A stretch of DNA of 30,660 bases, taken from contig JAQGMD010000485.1 in assembly GCA_028292565.1 (NCBI GenBank), forward strand, positions 1 through 30,660. The letters are read 5' to 3'. A program made the position numbers and the translations under genes. The DNA is from Burkholderia sp. Lineage in GTDB: Bacteria > Pseudomonadota > Gammaproteobacteria > Burkholderiales > Burkholderiaceae. The notes below the pieces were generated by a model that was not told the DNA's origin, searched no databases, and saw nothing but the letters and a program-made list of their open reading frames with translations. Of this stretch, positions 8,755 through 17,572 are shown piece by piece (the first letter of the stretch is position 1; every line of letters begins with the position of its first letter).

Positions 8755-9291
8755 ATGCGCTCGTATCTGCTTGCCAATGCTGTCGTCGCCTCTGTCCTGC
8801 TTGGTTCCGTAAGCCTGGCATCAGCCGCGACGGCAACAGCCAATCTCACTGTAACAGCCCAGGTTAACACCAACTGTTCGATTTCAACGGCCCCTGTCGC
8901 GTTCGGTGTTTACGACCCGATTACGGCTCATGCAGCCACCCCGCTCGACGCCACCGGCACTGTGACGGTCGCCTGCACCAAGAATGCGGCTCCAAATATC
9001 GGGTTGGGCTTGGGCAACAATGCCTTGGGTTCGGTCCGGCGCATGAGCGACGGCGGAACGGAACGCCTGAACTCCGAGTTATACAAGCCATCAAATAACG
9101 CGGCCGGCGCAGCGTGCTCGTATCTGACCCCCGCCGTCTGGGGTACGACGATCGGTACAGACACGCTCTTGATCACTGCGGCCCCGGGCAAAGCAGGGCG
9201 CACATATAACGTGTGCGGCCGCGTAGCATCGGGCCAGGATCCGGCGCCAGGCAACTATACCGACACAGTAATAGCCACTGTCACCTTCTGA
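8755..9291 (+). CDS. SCPU (spore coat U) domain pilus subunit, archaic chaperone-usher pilus
   Basis: A 178-aa exported protein. ATG 8755 follows a strong AAGGAG (8743-8748), and the signal peptide runs to about residue 24 (SLASAATA). The mature part is a single SCPU domain with the family landmarks FGVYDP near the start of the domain, the paired cysteines NCSI and VACTK, and the C-terminal CGRVASGQDPAPGNYTDT block. SCPU proteins are structural or tip subunits of Csu-like archaic chaperone-usher pili and assemble by donor-strand exchange. Being first in the operon and having the strongest ribosome site, this is the likely major shaft subunit. That assignment is inference. Confidence 0.85.
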   Translation: MRSYLLANAVVASVLLGSVSLASAATATANLTVTAQVNTNCSISTAPVAFGVYDPITAHAATPLDATGTVTVACTKNAAPNIGLGLGNNALGSVRRMSDGGTERLNSELYKPSNNAAGAACSYLTPAVWGTTIGTDTLLITAAPGKAGRTYNVCGRVASGQDPAPGNYTDTVIATVTF

Positions 9292-9337
9292 AAGCGCGCT
9301 GACGTGCTAACGCACACTGGCAATTGCGGGTCCCGGT

Positions 9338-10102
9338 ATGGATGAGTGCATCGTCATGCATATGTCGTACAAGGTTCGGGCGGCCGTCGGGGCCGCCTTT
9401 TTCTTCTTGGGCTGCATACTCCCGGAACCGCTCCTGGCAGGGAATTTCCAGGTGACGCCGATCCGGGTGGAGCTCTCGCCGCAAAAGGCAAGTGATGCGC
9501 TGAGAGTGCAGAACAACGGGAGCGAGCCTGTTGTGGTCCAGCTGCAAGCCGTCGCGTGGTTGCAGGAAAACGGCGAGGACATATACCAGCCCAGCAATGA
9601 CCTGGTGGCGACCCCGCCGATCTTTACCATGCAGCCCGGTGCAAGCCAGATCATCCGGGTCGGATTGTTGCGCGCAGCCGATGAAAAAAAGGAGCTCAGC
9701 TATCGGTTGTTCCTGCAGGAAGTGCCCTCCGCTCCGAAGCCCGATTTCCGGGGGCTGAAGGTCCTGCTTCGCGTCGGCTTGCCAGTGTTCGTTCATCCGA
9801 AGGCCAAAGCCGCCCCGGTATTGACTTGGCGCGCGGAGCGAACGGAGGGCGACCAGCTCAGAGTGCACCTCAAAAACGAGGGCAGTGCGCACATTCAGGT
9901 CTCGGATTTCAAGCTGTCGTCGCCACACAACCCAGAGCCGATCGCGGCCCGGGAAGTCGCCGCCTACCTGCTTCCCGGCCAAAGCCGCAACTGGGTGATG
10001 GCAACCGAGCCGGACCGGCGGGCTGGCACCGAAACAATGCGCGTAGTTGCCAACACGGATGCCGGAAGTGTCGAAGCCGAGATCAGCCTGGACCAGCCGT
10101 AA
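9338..10102 (+). CDS. periplasmic pilus assembly chaperone (PapD/FimC-like)
   Basis: A PapD-type chaperone of 254 aa counted from ATG 9338. ATGs at 9356 and 9362 are equally possible, and the last gives the cleanest signal peptide (MSYKVRAAVGAAFFFLG...LLAG). The N-terminal immunoglobulin-like domain shows FQVTPIRVELSPQKASDALRV, the strand with PIFTMQPGASQIIRVGL (the usual PPxxxLxPgxxQxxRv signature), and ELSYRLFLQEVP, the conserved Tyr-Arg-Leu segment at the G1 edge. The C-terminal domain is shorter and less typical, as in archaic-type chaperones. It binds pilin subunits in the periplasm and delivers them to the usher. The 3' end overlaps the usher start by about 44 nt, so the two are probably co-translated. 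Confidence 0.87.
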   Translation: MDECIVMHMSYKVRAAVGAAFFFLGCILPEPLLAGNFQVTPIRVELSPQKASDALRVQNNGSEPVVVQLQAVAWLQENGEDIYQPSNDLVATPPIFTMQPGASQIIRVGLLRAADEKKELSYRLFLQEVPSAPKPDFRGLKVLLRVGLPVFVHPKAKAAPVLTWRAERTEGDQLRVHLKNEGSAHIQVSDFKLSSPHNPEPIAAREVAAYLLPGQSRNWVMATEPDRRAGTETMRVVANTDAGSVEAEISLDQP

Positions 10103-12434
10103 AGCGCTATTGCTCGCGTCATTGAGCCTGTGCGCGGCGCCTTGCGCCTTGTCCGCCGCCGACCCGCACGATGTGCCGGGCGATCGCCAGGCAGCGCAGG
10201 ATATGGACTTGGAACCGGTGCTGCTAATGGTAGACATCAATCACCAAAGGCTGGGCGATACAGTGCTGCTACTCAAGGGGCGGCATGGGGAGCTGTACGC
10301 AGCCGAGAATGACCTGCAGAACTGGCGCCTGCGCCTGCCCGGCACACCGCCCGTGATGTTTCGCGGGGTCCGATACAAGCCGATTGCAGCACTGCCGGGT
10401 GTGGTCGTCCGGCTTGATGACGCAAACCAGTCGCTGAACATCGAGGTCGGTCCGGAGGCATTCGCTTCGACCAATATCACTGCGCCCCGACCGGCCTTCC
10501 CGGAGCCCATACCGCCGAGTCCCGGCATGTTCTTCAATTACGATCTGCTCACCGAACGCGAGTCCGGGGCCGCGCATAGTACCGGGGTGCTCGAACTCGG
10601 CGGCTTTAACGCACTCGGGTCGGGAGTAAGCAGCTATTTGCTCCAGAAGGGCTTGGGGGCACCAGGCTCAGTCCGGCTGGATACCACGTTCACCATCGAC
10701 CAGCCCACGCGTACAGCCAGCGTTCGCGTAGGCGATGCAATCAGCCGTCCGGCTACCGTCTGGGGCCGCGCAGTGCGTTTCGGCGGCGCGCAGTATTCGA
10801 CCAACTTCGCTACGCAACCCGGCCTGATCACTTTTCCGATTCAGTCTTTCAGCGGACAGGCGGCTTTGCCATCCACTGTCGATGTGTACGTCAACAATGT
10901 ACTCGCCGCCACCCGGCAAATTCCGCCGGGCCCGTTCTCGATTACCGATGTTCCGGTGGTGAGCGGGAGCGGCGATGCCAATATCGTTGTACGCGATTTG
11001 CTTGGCCGCGAGCAGGTGGTGAGTCAGCCGTTCTACGCGAGCCCGATGCTCTTGCGAAAAGGATTACAGGATTTCTCCTTCGAGTCCGGTGCAATGCGCG
11101 AGAACTATGGGATTAGCAGCAATGAGTACGGTACGCGCTTTGCCACCGGCACCTACCGTATCGGCATTTCCGATGCCTTGACCGGCGAAGGCCACCTGCA
11201 ATGGCAGGACAACCACCGGGCGGCCACCGGCCTGAGTGTGCTTGCCCTGTTTCCGTCGCTAGGCACCCTCAGTACTTCGGCAGCCGTCAGCCGTAGCGAT
11301 GCGGGCAGCGGCCGCTTGTGGGCCGTCGGATTCGAGCGCCAGTCCCGGCTTGTCAGCTTTGGAATGCGTACGCAACTGGCAACCGAGAATTTCACGCAGA
11401 TCGGCTCTGGCGCCACGTTGCCGGACCCGCGCCGCCTGACGACTGCGAGCATGGGGCTGGCTGCCGGTCGGATAGGATCGTTTGGTACCACCTACGTGCG
11501 GCAGGATGTGCCTGGCGCCGGTCGGGCAGAAATCGCCGGCGTCAGCTACAGCCTGTCGCTGGGACGAGCCGGCTTAATCGGGATTTCGGCATTCAAGAAC
11601 CTGCACGGCGCGCCGAATCACTCCATCAGTGCGTACTGGGCGATGCCACTCGGACGCGATGTCAATATGAACGTTGCCCATACGGTCTCGAGGGACGGAG
11701 TCGACCAGACGCAGGTGCAGGTACAGCGCAATTTGCCGAGCGGGAACGGCTACGGTTACCGTCTTCAGTCGGGCCAAAATGTGCCTCATCAGGGCGCGCT
11801 GCTGATGCAGAATCGCGTCGGCACCTATTCAGTGGAGGCCGCCACTTTCTCGGACCGCTCAAGCGTCCGCGCCGGCATGTCGGGTGGCGTCGCGGTACTC
11901 GGAGGATCGGCATTCCTTAGTCGGCGCATCAACGAGAGCTTCGGTGTCGTGCAAGTGCCCGGCATGGAAAACGTCAGGGTCTATGTGGATAATCAGCTCG
12001 TCGCGCGCACCGATTCGGAAGGCAATGCGCTGATACCGCGCCTGCGTCCTTACGACAATAATCCGGTGCACGTCGAACATACGGACCTGCGCATGGACAC
12101 GCAGATCGGAAGCCTCACAGCGAACCCGGTACCTTACGCCCGCAGCGGTGTGCTTGTTCGCATCCCGATCGAGCGGTCTTATGGCGCGTTGATGAGGTTG
12201 GTGTCGGACGACGGTAAGCCTTTGCCCGCCGGGACGGAAGTGGAGGTCGAGGGCCAGGAGACACCCTTCCCGGTGGCGATGGACGGCGCCGTGTATGTCA
12301 CCGGGTTGAAAGCGGTGAACCGGTTGCGCGTTAATACGGCTGGCAGCGTTTGCGGCGTAAGGGTAACGTTCAAGCCATCAGACCATCCGGTACCAGACCT
12401 GGGGACATACAAATGCACCGCCGAACAGCCGTGA
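10059..12434 (+). CDS. outer-membrane fimbrial usher (CsuD-like)
   Basis: A 791-aa usher from ATG 10059. TTG 10047 and GTG 10068 are alternatives; none has a strong ribosome site, fitting coupling to the overlapping chaperone gene. A signal peptide (ALLLASLSLCAAPCALSAA) is followed by a periplasmic N-terminal domain, and then a central 24-strand barrel region with plug sequences such as VDVYVNNVLAATRQIPPGPF and SGDANIVVRDLLGREQVVSQ. The C-terminal domains include VRVYVDNQLVARTDSEGNAL and PLPAGTEVEVEGQETPFPVA. It forms the outer-membrane pore that assembles and secretes the pilus. It overlaps the following subunit gene by 22 nt. Ushers of this family are firmly recognisable; assignment to the archaic (sigma) clade rests on the SCPU neighbours. 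Confidence 0.9.
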   Translation: MPEVSKPRSAWTSRKALLLASLSLCAAPCALSAADPHDVPGDRQAAQDMDLEPVLLMVDINHQRLGDTVLLLKGRHGELYAAENDLQNWRLRLPGTPPVMFRGVRYKPIAALPGVVVRLDDANQSLNIEVGPEAFASTNITAPRPAFPEPIPPSPGMFFNYDLLTERESGAAHSTGVLELGGFNALGSGVSSYLLQKGLGAPGSVRLDTTFTIDQPTRTASVRVGDAISRPATVWGRAVRFGGAQYSTNFATQPGLITFPIQSFSGQAALPSTVDVYVNNVLAATRQIPPGPFSITDVPVVSGSGDANIVVRDLLGREQVVSQPFYASPMLLRKGLQDFSFESGAMRENYGISSNEYGTRFATGTYRIGISDALTGEGHLQWQDNHRAATGLSVLALFPSLGTLSTSAAVSRSDAGSGRLWAVGFERQSRLVSFGMRTQLATENFTQIGSGATLPDPRRLTTASMGLAAGRIGSFGTTYVRQDVPGAGRAEIAGVSYSLSLGRAGLIGISAFKNLHGAPNHSISAYWAMPLGRDVNMNVAHTVSRDGVDQTQVQVQRNLPSGNGYGYRLQSGQNVPHQGALLMQNRVGTYSVEAATFSDRSSVRAGMSGGVAVLGGSAFLSRRINESFGVVQVPGMENVRVYVDNQLVARTDSEGNALIPRLRPYDNNPVHVEHTDLRMDTQIGSLTANPVPYARSGVLVRIPIERSYGALMRLVSDDGKPLPAGTEVEVEGQETPFPVAMDGAVYVTGLKAVNRLRVNTAGSVCGVRVTFKPSDHPVPDLGTYKCTAEQP

Positions 12435-12904
12435 AACCCCGGCGTACGATTTTCGCCCTGCTGCTGGTTGCGGTTTCGGCCGCGCATGGCGCAACCTGTT
12501 CGGTTACCAGCCTGCCCGCGCTTAACTTCGGAAACTACGATCCGTACTCGGCGGTCGACCTCGACGTCGCGACATCGGGCCAGGTATTTTGCACCAGGAC
12601 GTCAAACTTTGAAACGGTGACTGTGAACATCTTCCTCACTACCGGAGGATCAGGGTCTTACTTTCCCAGACAGTTACGTAACGGGCCCGGCAACACACTC
12701 AACTACAACTTGTATCTCGACGCCGCGCGCACAACGATATTTGGACAGGGAGCGGGGACCGGCAGTGTTGGCACAACCACCAGGCTCCGCCCATCCAGGC
12801 CCACCTTAACCGTAACAACCAACATATACGGTCGCATATTCGCTGGCCAGGACCCCGCGGTCGGTACTTATACCGATACGGTGGTTTACACCGTGAATTA
12901 CTGA
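12413..12904 (+). CDS. second SCPU domain protein (minor or tip subunit)
   Basis: A 163-aa exported protein. ATG 12413 lies 7 nt after GGGGA and inside the end of the usher gene. The signal peptide ends near VSAAHGA. The mature protein is one SCPU domain with the same landmarks as the first subunit: FGNYDPYSAVDLD, paired Cys, and YGRIFAGQDPAVGTYTDT at the C-terminus. Position after the usher matches that of CsuE-type tip adhesins, but CsuE has two domains while this has one, so an adhesin role is uncertain. The gene ends at 12904, directly abutting the stop of the convergent LOG-family gene. Confidence 0.85.
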   Translation: MHRRTAVKPRRTIFALLLVAVSAAHGATCSVTSLPALNFGNYDPYSAVDLDVATSGQVFCTRTSNFETVTVNIFLTTGGSGSYFPRQLRNGPGNTLNYNLYLDAARTTIFGQGAGTGSVGTTTRLRPSRPTLTVTTNIYGRIFAGQDPAVGTYTDTVVYTVNY

Positions 12905-13498
12905 TCAGATGATTTTTCCGGCCTCTGCCGCCGGGAGCAGCGTCTCGTGCGGAGCGGGCCGGAACCGTTTAAAGCTGTCCACCAGGGGATCCGGATCCGC
13001 CGAGTGCATCAACAGGGACGCCTGTTCAGCGCTGAGGAAACCCTGCGCCACCGTGTGCTCCAGGAACGCAATCAAGCCGTCATAAAAGCCGCTCACATTC
13101 AGCAGGCCGATGGGCTTGTCGTGGAACCCGAGCCGTGACCAGGTGAACACTTCAAACAATTCTTCGAAAGTGCCGATGCCGCCCGGCATGGCGATAAAAC
13201 CTTCGGACAGTTCGGCCATCATCGCTTTGCGCTCATGCATGTCCTTGACGATATGCAGGCGGGTCAGTCCGCCGTGTCCGACTTCCTTGTCCATGAGCGC
13301 TTTCGGGATGATCCCCGTTGCTTCGCCGCCGAGACGCAGCACTTCATCGGCGATTGCGCCCATCAGGCCAACCTTGCCGCCACCATATACCAGCGCGATA
13401 TTGTCATTGACCATGGCCTTGGCGAGATCGCGTGCCGCGTTTGCATAAGCCGGATCTTTGCCGAGGGAGGAACCGCAGTAGACGCAGATGGATTTCAT
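12905..13498 (-). CDS. LOG family protein (cytokinin riboside 5'-monophosphate phosphoribohydrolase-like)
   Basis: A 197-aa Rossmann-like protein of the TIGR00730/LOG family. Visible signatures are CVYCGSS at the N-terminus, LVYGGGKVGLMGAIAD (residues about 37-52), the MHERKAMM segment (about 87-94) carrying the catalytic Arg, and MPGGIGTFEELFEVFTW (about 104-120), the PGGxGTxxE nucleotide-binding/catalytic motif. Family members cleave ribose 5-phosphate from purine nucleoside monophosphates; in bacteria that do not make cytokinins the physiological substrate is often AMP or is unknown. The gene has no same-strand partner and converges with the pilus operon with zero spacing. Confidence 0.88.
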   Translation of the reverse strand: MKSICVYCGSSLGKDPAYANAARDLAKAMVNDNIALVYGGGKVGLMGAIADEVLRLGGEATGIIPKALMDKEVGHGGLTRLHIVKDMHERKAMMAELSEGFIAMPGGIGTFEELFEVFTWSRLGFHDKPIGLLNVSGFYDGLIAFLEHTVAQGFLSAEQASLLMHSADPDPLVDSFKRFRPAPHETLLPAAEAGKII

Positions 13499-13591
13499 TT
13501 GATATGTTAAATTAAAAGCGCCGGACAGGCCGGCAGGTTGTTGTGGATCGACTTGCAGAGCCGAGATTTTACCAAGATGCGCCTATTTGCC

Positions 13592-14257
13592 TTATCGGAC
13601 CTTCTTCAGGTAGTCCGCGGTGAGCTTCTCGAACAGCGTATGCACTTCGCCGCGCAAATACGGCCCGATCAGCGACAACACCTGATAGCATCCGCGCGCC
13701 AGCGCATCGGTCATCGCTTGTTGCTCGTTAAATTTGCGCGGATTGCGCACATATTCATACGACAGCCAATAGGTGGCCACGATCACCATGTTGGTCGCCA
13801 GGGCGTCGATTTGCATGTCGTTGGCTTCCAGCGCGTCATCGCTGCGCAGCCCGATGCATAACTGCTGTGCCACCGTGATCTTGTGCGCGACGATCTGCTT
13901 GAAGTGCAGTTCGAGTTTCCGGTTGCGTGACAGGAGGTCGCTCAGGTCGCGATAGAAAAAGCGGTATCGCCACACCAGTTCAAACATCAGGTGCAGATAG
14001 AGCCACACGTCTTCGATATTCGGGCGCCGGTCGGCGGGTACTGCCAGCATCCGTCCGATTTCAGCTTCGAACTGGACGAACAGGGAGTTGACGATGTCGT
14101 CCTTGTTACGGAAATGGTAGTACAGGTTGCCGGGCGAGATATTCATCTCTTCGGCGATCACGGTGGTGGTGATATTCGGCTCGCCAAACTCGTTGAACAG
14201 CCGCAGTGATAATTCGAGTATTCGCTCACGTGTGCGCCGTGGCGTTTTGTTTTGCAT
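13592..14257 (-). CDS. TetR/AcrR family transcriptional regulator
   Basis: A 221-aa regulator. The N-terminal helix-turn-helix (about residues 10-57) reads RERILELSLRLFNEFGEPNI then TTVIAEEMNISPGNLYYHF, the classic TetR recognition-helix pattern. The remaining helical ligand-binding/dimerisation domain is rich in aromatic residues (FELVWRYRFFYRDLSDLLSR), which suggests a hydrophobic ligand. No obvious efflux or catabolic target gene is adjacent. Upstream of its start, an 11-bp odd palindrome GATGGTCCATC (14299-14309) could be an autoregulatory operator, but no convincing promoter was found around it. Target and ligand are unknown. Confidence 0.85.
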   Translation of the reverse strand: MQNKTPRRTRERILELSLRLFNEFGEPNITTTVIAEEMNISPGNLYYHFRNKDDIVNSLFVQFEAEIGRMLAVPADRRPNIEDVWLYLHLMFELVWRYRFFYRDLSDLLSRNRKLELHFKQIVAHKITVAQQLCIGLRSDDALEANDMQIDALATNMVIVATYWLSYEYVRNPRKFNEQQAMTDALARGCYQVLSLIGPYLRGEVHTLFEKLTADYLKKVR

Positions 14258-14347
14258 GCTAGGCTACCCCCGTCTTCGCTCGTCGCTAGCATATCACTGA
14301 TGGTCCATCTGCAAAATTGACCGGACGAGAGGGCAGGGACCTTCCCT

Positions 14348-14812
14348 CTATTGCTTCGGTAGCACGACGGTGTCGATAATGTGGATGACGCCGTTATCAG
14401 CTGTGACGTCGCTCTGCGTTACATTGGCGTCATCAACGGTGACCTTGCCGTTGTCCGACTTCAGCGTCAGCGAAGCGCCCTCCATAGTCTGGACCTTACC
14501 CGGCTTCACTTCTGCGACCATTACCTTGCCCGGGATGACATGGTAGGTGAGTACTTGCGCAAGTTTCTTCTTGTCTTTCATCAGGTCGTTTTTCGTGTCC
14601 GGGTCGAGTTTGGCGAACGCCGAGTCAGCCGGTGCGAAGATGGTATAGGGGCCGTCGCTCTTGAGCGAGTCGGCGACGCCGGCTGATTTAAGCGCCGCAA
14701 CAAACGTCTTGATCTCGCCGGACGAGGACGCTGTTTCGACCAGGTCGGATGCCATCGTGTGACCCGCGCATAGCAACAGCACGAACGCGATGGCGGAGAA
14801 GGGTTTCGTCAT
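14348..14812 (-). CDS. exported fasciclin (FAS1) domain protein
   Basis: A 154-aa secreted protein with a signal peptide (about 1-21, ending HTMAS) and one FAS1 domain. The H1 motif region YTIFAPADSAFAKL and the H2-like end VIHIIDTVVLP are clear, with YHVIPGK between them, the standard bacterial fasciclin pattern. The start at 14812 is chosen because AAGGAG lies just upstream and a signal peptide follows; the frame extends to 14884 with Arg-rich sequence that is not signal-like. FAS1 domains mediate adhesion or protein contacts outside the cytoplasm; the role here is not known. The gene stops with TAG. Confidence 0.85.
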   Translation of the reverse strand: MTKPFSAIAFVLLLCAGHTMASDLVETASSSGEIKTFVAALKSAGVADSLKSDGPYTIFAPADSAFAKLDPDTKNDLMKDKKKLAQVLTYHVIPGKVMVAEVKPGKVQTMEGASLTLKSDNGKVTVDDANVTQSDVTADNGVIHIIDTVVLPKQ

Positions 14813-15028
14813 ATCGGTCTCCTTGTCTGGATGGAAAAGTTCGTCTATGAAACGTGCGCGACGGAGCCGCCGCCGGGCTGACAAGCGGACAGGCCTTGTT
14901 GAGTTGCCAAATAGTTAAAAAAGTTCAAATTAAATCGATGTCATGGTGAAGATGATCAAGATCCCGGACCGTTGGGTTGCAGTCATTTAAAATCCGGCAA
15001 CGATCTAGTCACGCGGGGATTACTTTTC

Positions 15029-15994
15029 ATGCTTATCAATTGTGTTGCCTATCAAAACGGGAAGAAGTTGAGTGACGTCCCGGTCGAGCAGATTTCAGAC
15101 TACTTGAACCGCCCCGAGTGTTTCGTCTGGGTTGCGTTGAAAGATGCCGACCCGCAGGAACTGGAGCAAATGCAGGAGGAATTCGGACTGCACGAGCTGG
15201 CGGTTGAAGATGCGCGCCATGGACATCAGCGGCCGAAGATCGAAGAGTACGGGGATTCGCTGTTCGCGGTCGTCCACACCGTGGAACCGGTCAATGGAGA
15301 GCTTCTGGTCGGGGAGCTCGATATTTTTGTTGAAGAGGACTATGTACTGACAGTCCGCACCCACAGCGAGCATAGCTTGCTCGATGTACGCATACGTTGC
15401 GAGCATGAACCGCATTTGCTCAAGCAAGGATCGGCTTTCGTTTTTTATGCGTTGCTGGACGCGGTGGTTGACCGGTATTTCCCGGTAATCGAAAACCTTG
15501 AGTCGGAGCTGGAAGCGGTCGAAGAGCAGATATTTGAAAAAGGACTGCAGCGTAAAAACATCGAAAAGCTTTACCAGCTCAAACGCAAGGTTACGGTGCT
15601 CAAGCATGCAGTCGCGCCGCTGATGGAAGCGGTCGGAAAACTGCATGGCGGCCGCGTCCCGAGGATCTGCGTCAACACGCAGGAATACTTCCGCGACGTG
15701 TACGACCATCTCTACCGCATCAACACATCGGTCGACGCGATCCGGGACACGATAGGGACTGCAATCCAGGTGAACCTGTCGATGGTAACGATCGACCAAA
15801 GCGAAGTGAACAAGCGACTGGCGGCATGGGCCGCAATATTCGCGGTTGCCACGGCCTTCGTTGGAATATGGGGCATGAACTTCGAAGTGATGCCGGAGCT
15901 TAAATGGAAGTACGGCTATCCGGCCGCGATTATCGTGGTCGCGGGCGTCTGCGGATATCTGTACTCCCGCTTCAGGAAAGCGGGCTGGCTGTAG
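15029..15994 (+). CDS. corA: CorA-family magnesium/cobalt transporter
   Basis: A 321-aa CorA protein. A large cytoplasmic domain (about 1-255) starts with the beta-rich part (FVWVALKDAD, DARHGHQRPKIEEY) and continues with the long helical stalk (NLESELEAVEEQIFEKG onward, KLYQLKRKVTVLKHAVAPL). Two C-terminal membrane helices bracket the signature GMNF (about residue 282) in the sequence GIWGMNFEVMPELKWKYGYP. The pentamer forms a Mg2+ channel in the inner membrane gated by intracellular Mg2+. ATG 15029 follows a GGGGA at suitable spacing; the frame extends 19 codons upstream without a better start. The gene ends with TAG, and its last 23 nt overlap the convergent hydrolase gene. Confidence 0.92.
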   Translation: MLINCVAYQNGKKLSDVPVEQISDYLNRPECFVWVALKDADPQELEQMQEEFGLHELAVEDARHGHQRPKIEEYGDSLFAVVHTVEPVNGELLVGELDIFVEEDYVLTVRTHSEHSLLDVRIRCEHEPHLLKQGSAFVFYALLDAVVDRYFPVIENLESELEAVEEQIFEKGLQRKNIEKLYQLKRKVTVLKHAVAPLMEAVGKLHGGRVPRICVNTQEYFRDVYDHLYRINTSVDAIRDTIGTAIQVNLSMVTIDQSEVNKRLAAWAAIFAVATAFVGIWGMNFEVMPELKWKYGYPAAIIVVAGVCGYLYSRFRKAGWL

Positions 15995-16952
15995 CGGACG
16001 AGGGAGCTGCCGCCGGCGCCCGGGATGCTTCACGGATTTCGGCAACGACCCGTGCCTGCACGCGTGGACTGAATGCCAGTGCGACGTGGCCTACACCATG
16101 GAATTCGATATTGGTCGCGCCCGGCAGGAAGGACGATGTTTGCGGTGAAATGATGTTGTCGTGGTGTGAAAAAATCGACACCAGCAACTTGCGATCATCC
16201 GCGGTTTCGCCGGCATCCAGCTGGCGCAGCCATTCGCTCGATGCGCCTTCTCCCTCGTCGACAGTCCAGCGCATCTGCTGGCAATTTGTGCCTGCCCCGA
16301 AGTTGGCGACGCCGGTACCGTGGTGCGGCGTACCGAGCGTAATGACCTTCGCAATGCGCGCGCTGCCGTGCGCACGCAAGTAGGCGCGCGCAGCCAGGCC
16401 ACCCATGCTGTGGGCCACGATAATGATCTTGTCACTCCCGGTTTCCTTGCACATCGCTTCAACCCCTTCATGCACCACGGGCACGTAGTCGTCGATGTCG
16501 CCCATGACCGGCTCCATGTTGACTGCGTAGTGGGTAATCTGCGCATGCGCCAGTTGCTTGCTCATCATGTGCCAGTAACCGCTGTTGCAGCCATAGCCGT
16601 GAATGAGCAGAACCGGCAATGCGGAAGGATTTTCCGCCACGCGTTTGGTGAATGCATGAAACGGCATCGTGTATGACGAAGCCGTCATCGTTGACCTGAA
16701 TTCGTAAAGAAACAGTTTGCACGACTGCCAGCGGCTCAGCCGGCAAGCGTCAGGCGTCACGCTGCTGTAACGCGACGACAGGATGAAGTTATTGGCCGTA
16801 ATTTGCATGCGCACCAGGAGAACCACGCCAAGGCCTATGATCATGGCGACCACGGGTTTGTCGAAGTGGAAGACCTTGATCATGGTCGCTGCAATGGCGC
16901 ACGCGACCAATAGCTGCAAGACGAGCAGGGTTCTTGTAATTCGGACAATCAT
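15972..16952 (-). CDS. membrane-anchored alpha/beta hydrolase (lipase-like)
   Basis: A 326-aa protein with two N-terminal hydrophobic segments (about 6-24 and 33-50) followed by an alpha/beta-hydrolase domain. The oxyanion region is LLIHGYGCNSGYW (His-Gly about 118-119). The nucleophile elbow is AHSMGG with Ser182, followed by LGTPHHGTG as in triacylglycerol lipases. Asp265 (SHHDNIISP) and His289 (GVGHVAL) complete a plausible catalytic triad. The substrate is probably an ester or lipid at the membrane, but specificity cannot be read from sequence. The C-terminus is Ala/Ser/Pro-rich and overlaps the corA 3' end on the opposite strand. An 80-nt gap separates it from the RDD gene upstream on the same strand. 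Confidence 0.82.
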   Translation of the reverse strand: MIVRITRTLLVLQLLVACAIAATMIKVFHFDKPVVAMIIGLGVVLLVRMQITANNFILSSRYSSVTPDACRLSRWQSCKLFLYEFRSTMTASSYTMPFHAFTKRVAENPSALPVLLIHGYGCNSGYWHMMSKQLAHAQITHYAVNMEPVMGDIDDYVPVVHEGVEAMCKETGSDKIIIVAHSMGGLAARAYLRAHGSARIAKVITLGTPHHGTGVANFGAGTNCQQMRWTVDEGEGASSEWLRQLDAGETADDRKLLVSIFSHHDNIISPQTSSFLPGATNIEFHGVGHVALAFSPRVQARVVAEIREASRAPAAAPSSATASPLS

Positions 16953-17032
16953 GATTTACCGGGAAAAGCGTTGCGGGACCGGGTGTGTGCGATCTCCCGG
17001 CGCGCGGTCTTTTCCAGTGTACCTTAGAGAAT

Positions 17033-17563
17033 CTAGGAGCGGTGCGGCTTGGCCGGGGGAGCGGCCTTCGCCGGTTCCTCCGTCACGTTGACGACCTTGG
17101 TCCCCGCTATACGATCGTGCAGGAACTGGCGTTGCGGATCGAGATAAACAGTGAGCGCCCAAAGCAGCATGTTCGCTGCGGGAATCAGGACCAGCATCCA
17201 GTTCTTCGCACCCATGGCCCACGCGGCAGCCAGTCCTGGCAGGACCCAGCCCCAAGCCAGTAAATACCTGCCTATGGCACGTTTCAGATTGACTTCGTTG
17301 CCGTCCCGGGTAACCACGCGGATGCGCCAGGTCTTCATCGCGAGTGTCTGGCCCCGATGGGTCCAGAACCAGACAAAATACACCGCCAGCACGAGAAACA
17401 ACCAATCCTGTAACGCACTTCGCAAATAAAGGGCATGGCGCTGCTGCAGCAATGTCGAAAACAGCCAGCCCGAAATGAACAGTACGCCGAACAGCAGCAT
17501 GGATTCATAAAGCATGCTGGCAAGACGGCGCTTCAACGAGGGTGTCGTAGTAGTAGGAATCAA
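17033..17563 (-). CDS. RDD family membrane protein
   Basis: A 176-aa integral membrane protein. The Arg near the N-terminus (SLKRRLASMLYESMLLFGV) and the C-terminal LHDRIAGTKVV block with conserved Asp-Arg give the RDD signature. About four hydrophobic segments are visible (near 17-37, 52-66, 103-118, 121-140). Between them lies the conserved QTLAMKTWRIRVV strand. RDD proteins have been linked to ion or small-molecule transport in some bacteria; most are uncharacterised. It is the last gene of the sigma-factor operon, 9 nt after the DUF3106 gene, and ends with TAG. The charged Pro/Ala tail follows the membrane domain. Confidence 0.85.
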   Translation of the reverse strand: MIPTTTTPSLKRRLASMLYESMLLFGVLFISGWLFSTLLQQRHALYLRSALQDWLFLVLAVYFVWFWTHRGQTLAMKTWRIRVVTRDGNEVNLKRAIGRYLLAWGWVLPGLAAAWAMGAKNWMLVLIPAANMLLWALTVYLDPQRQFLHDRIAGTKVVNVTEEPAKAAPPAKPHRS

Positions 17564-17572
17564 CGGCGGTAC

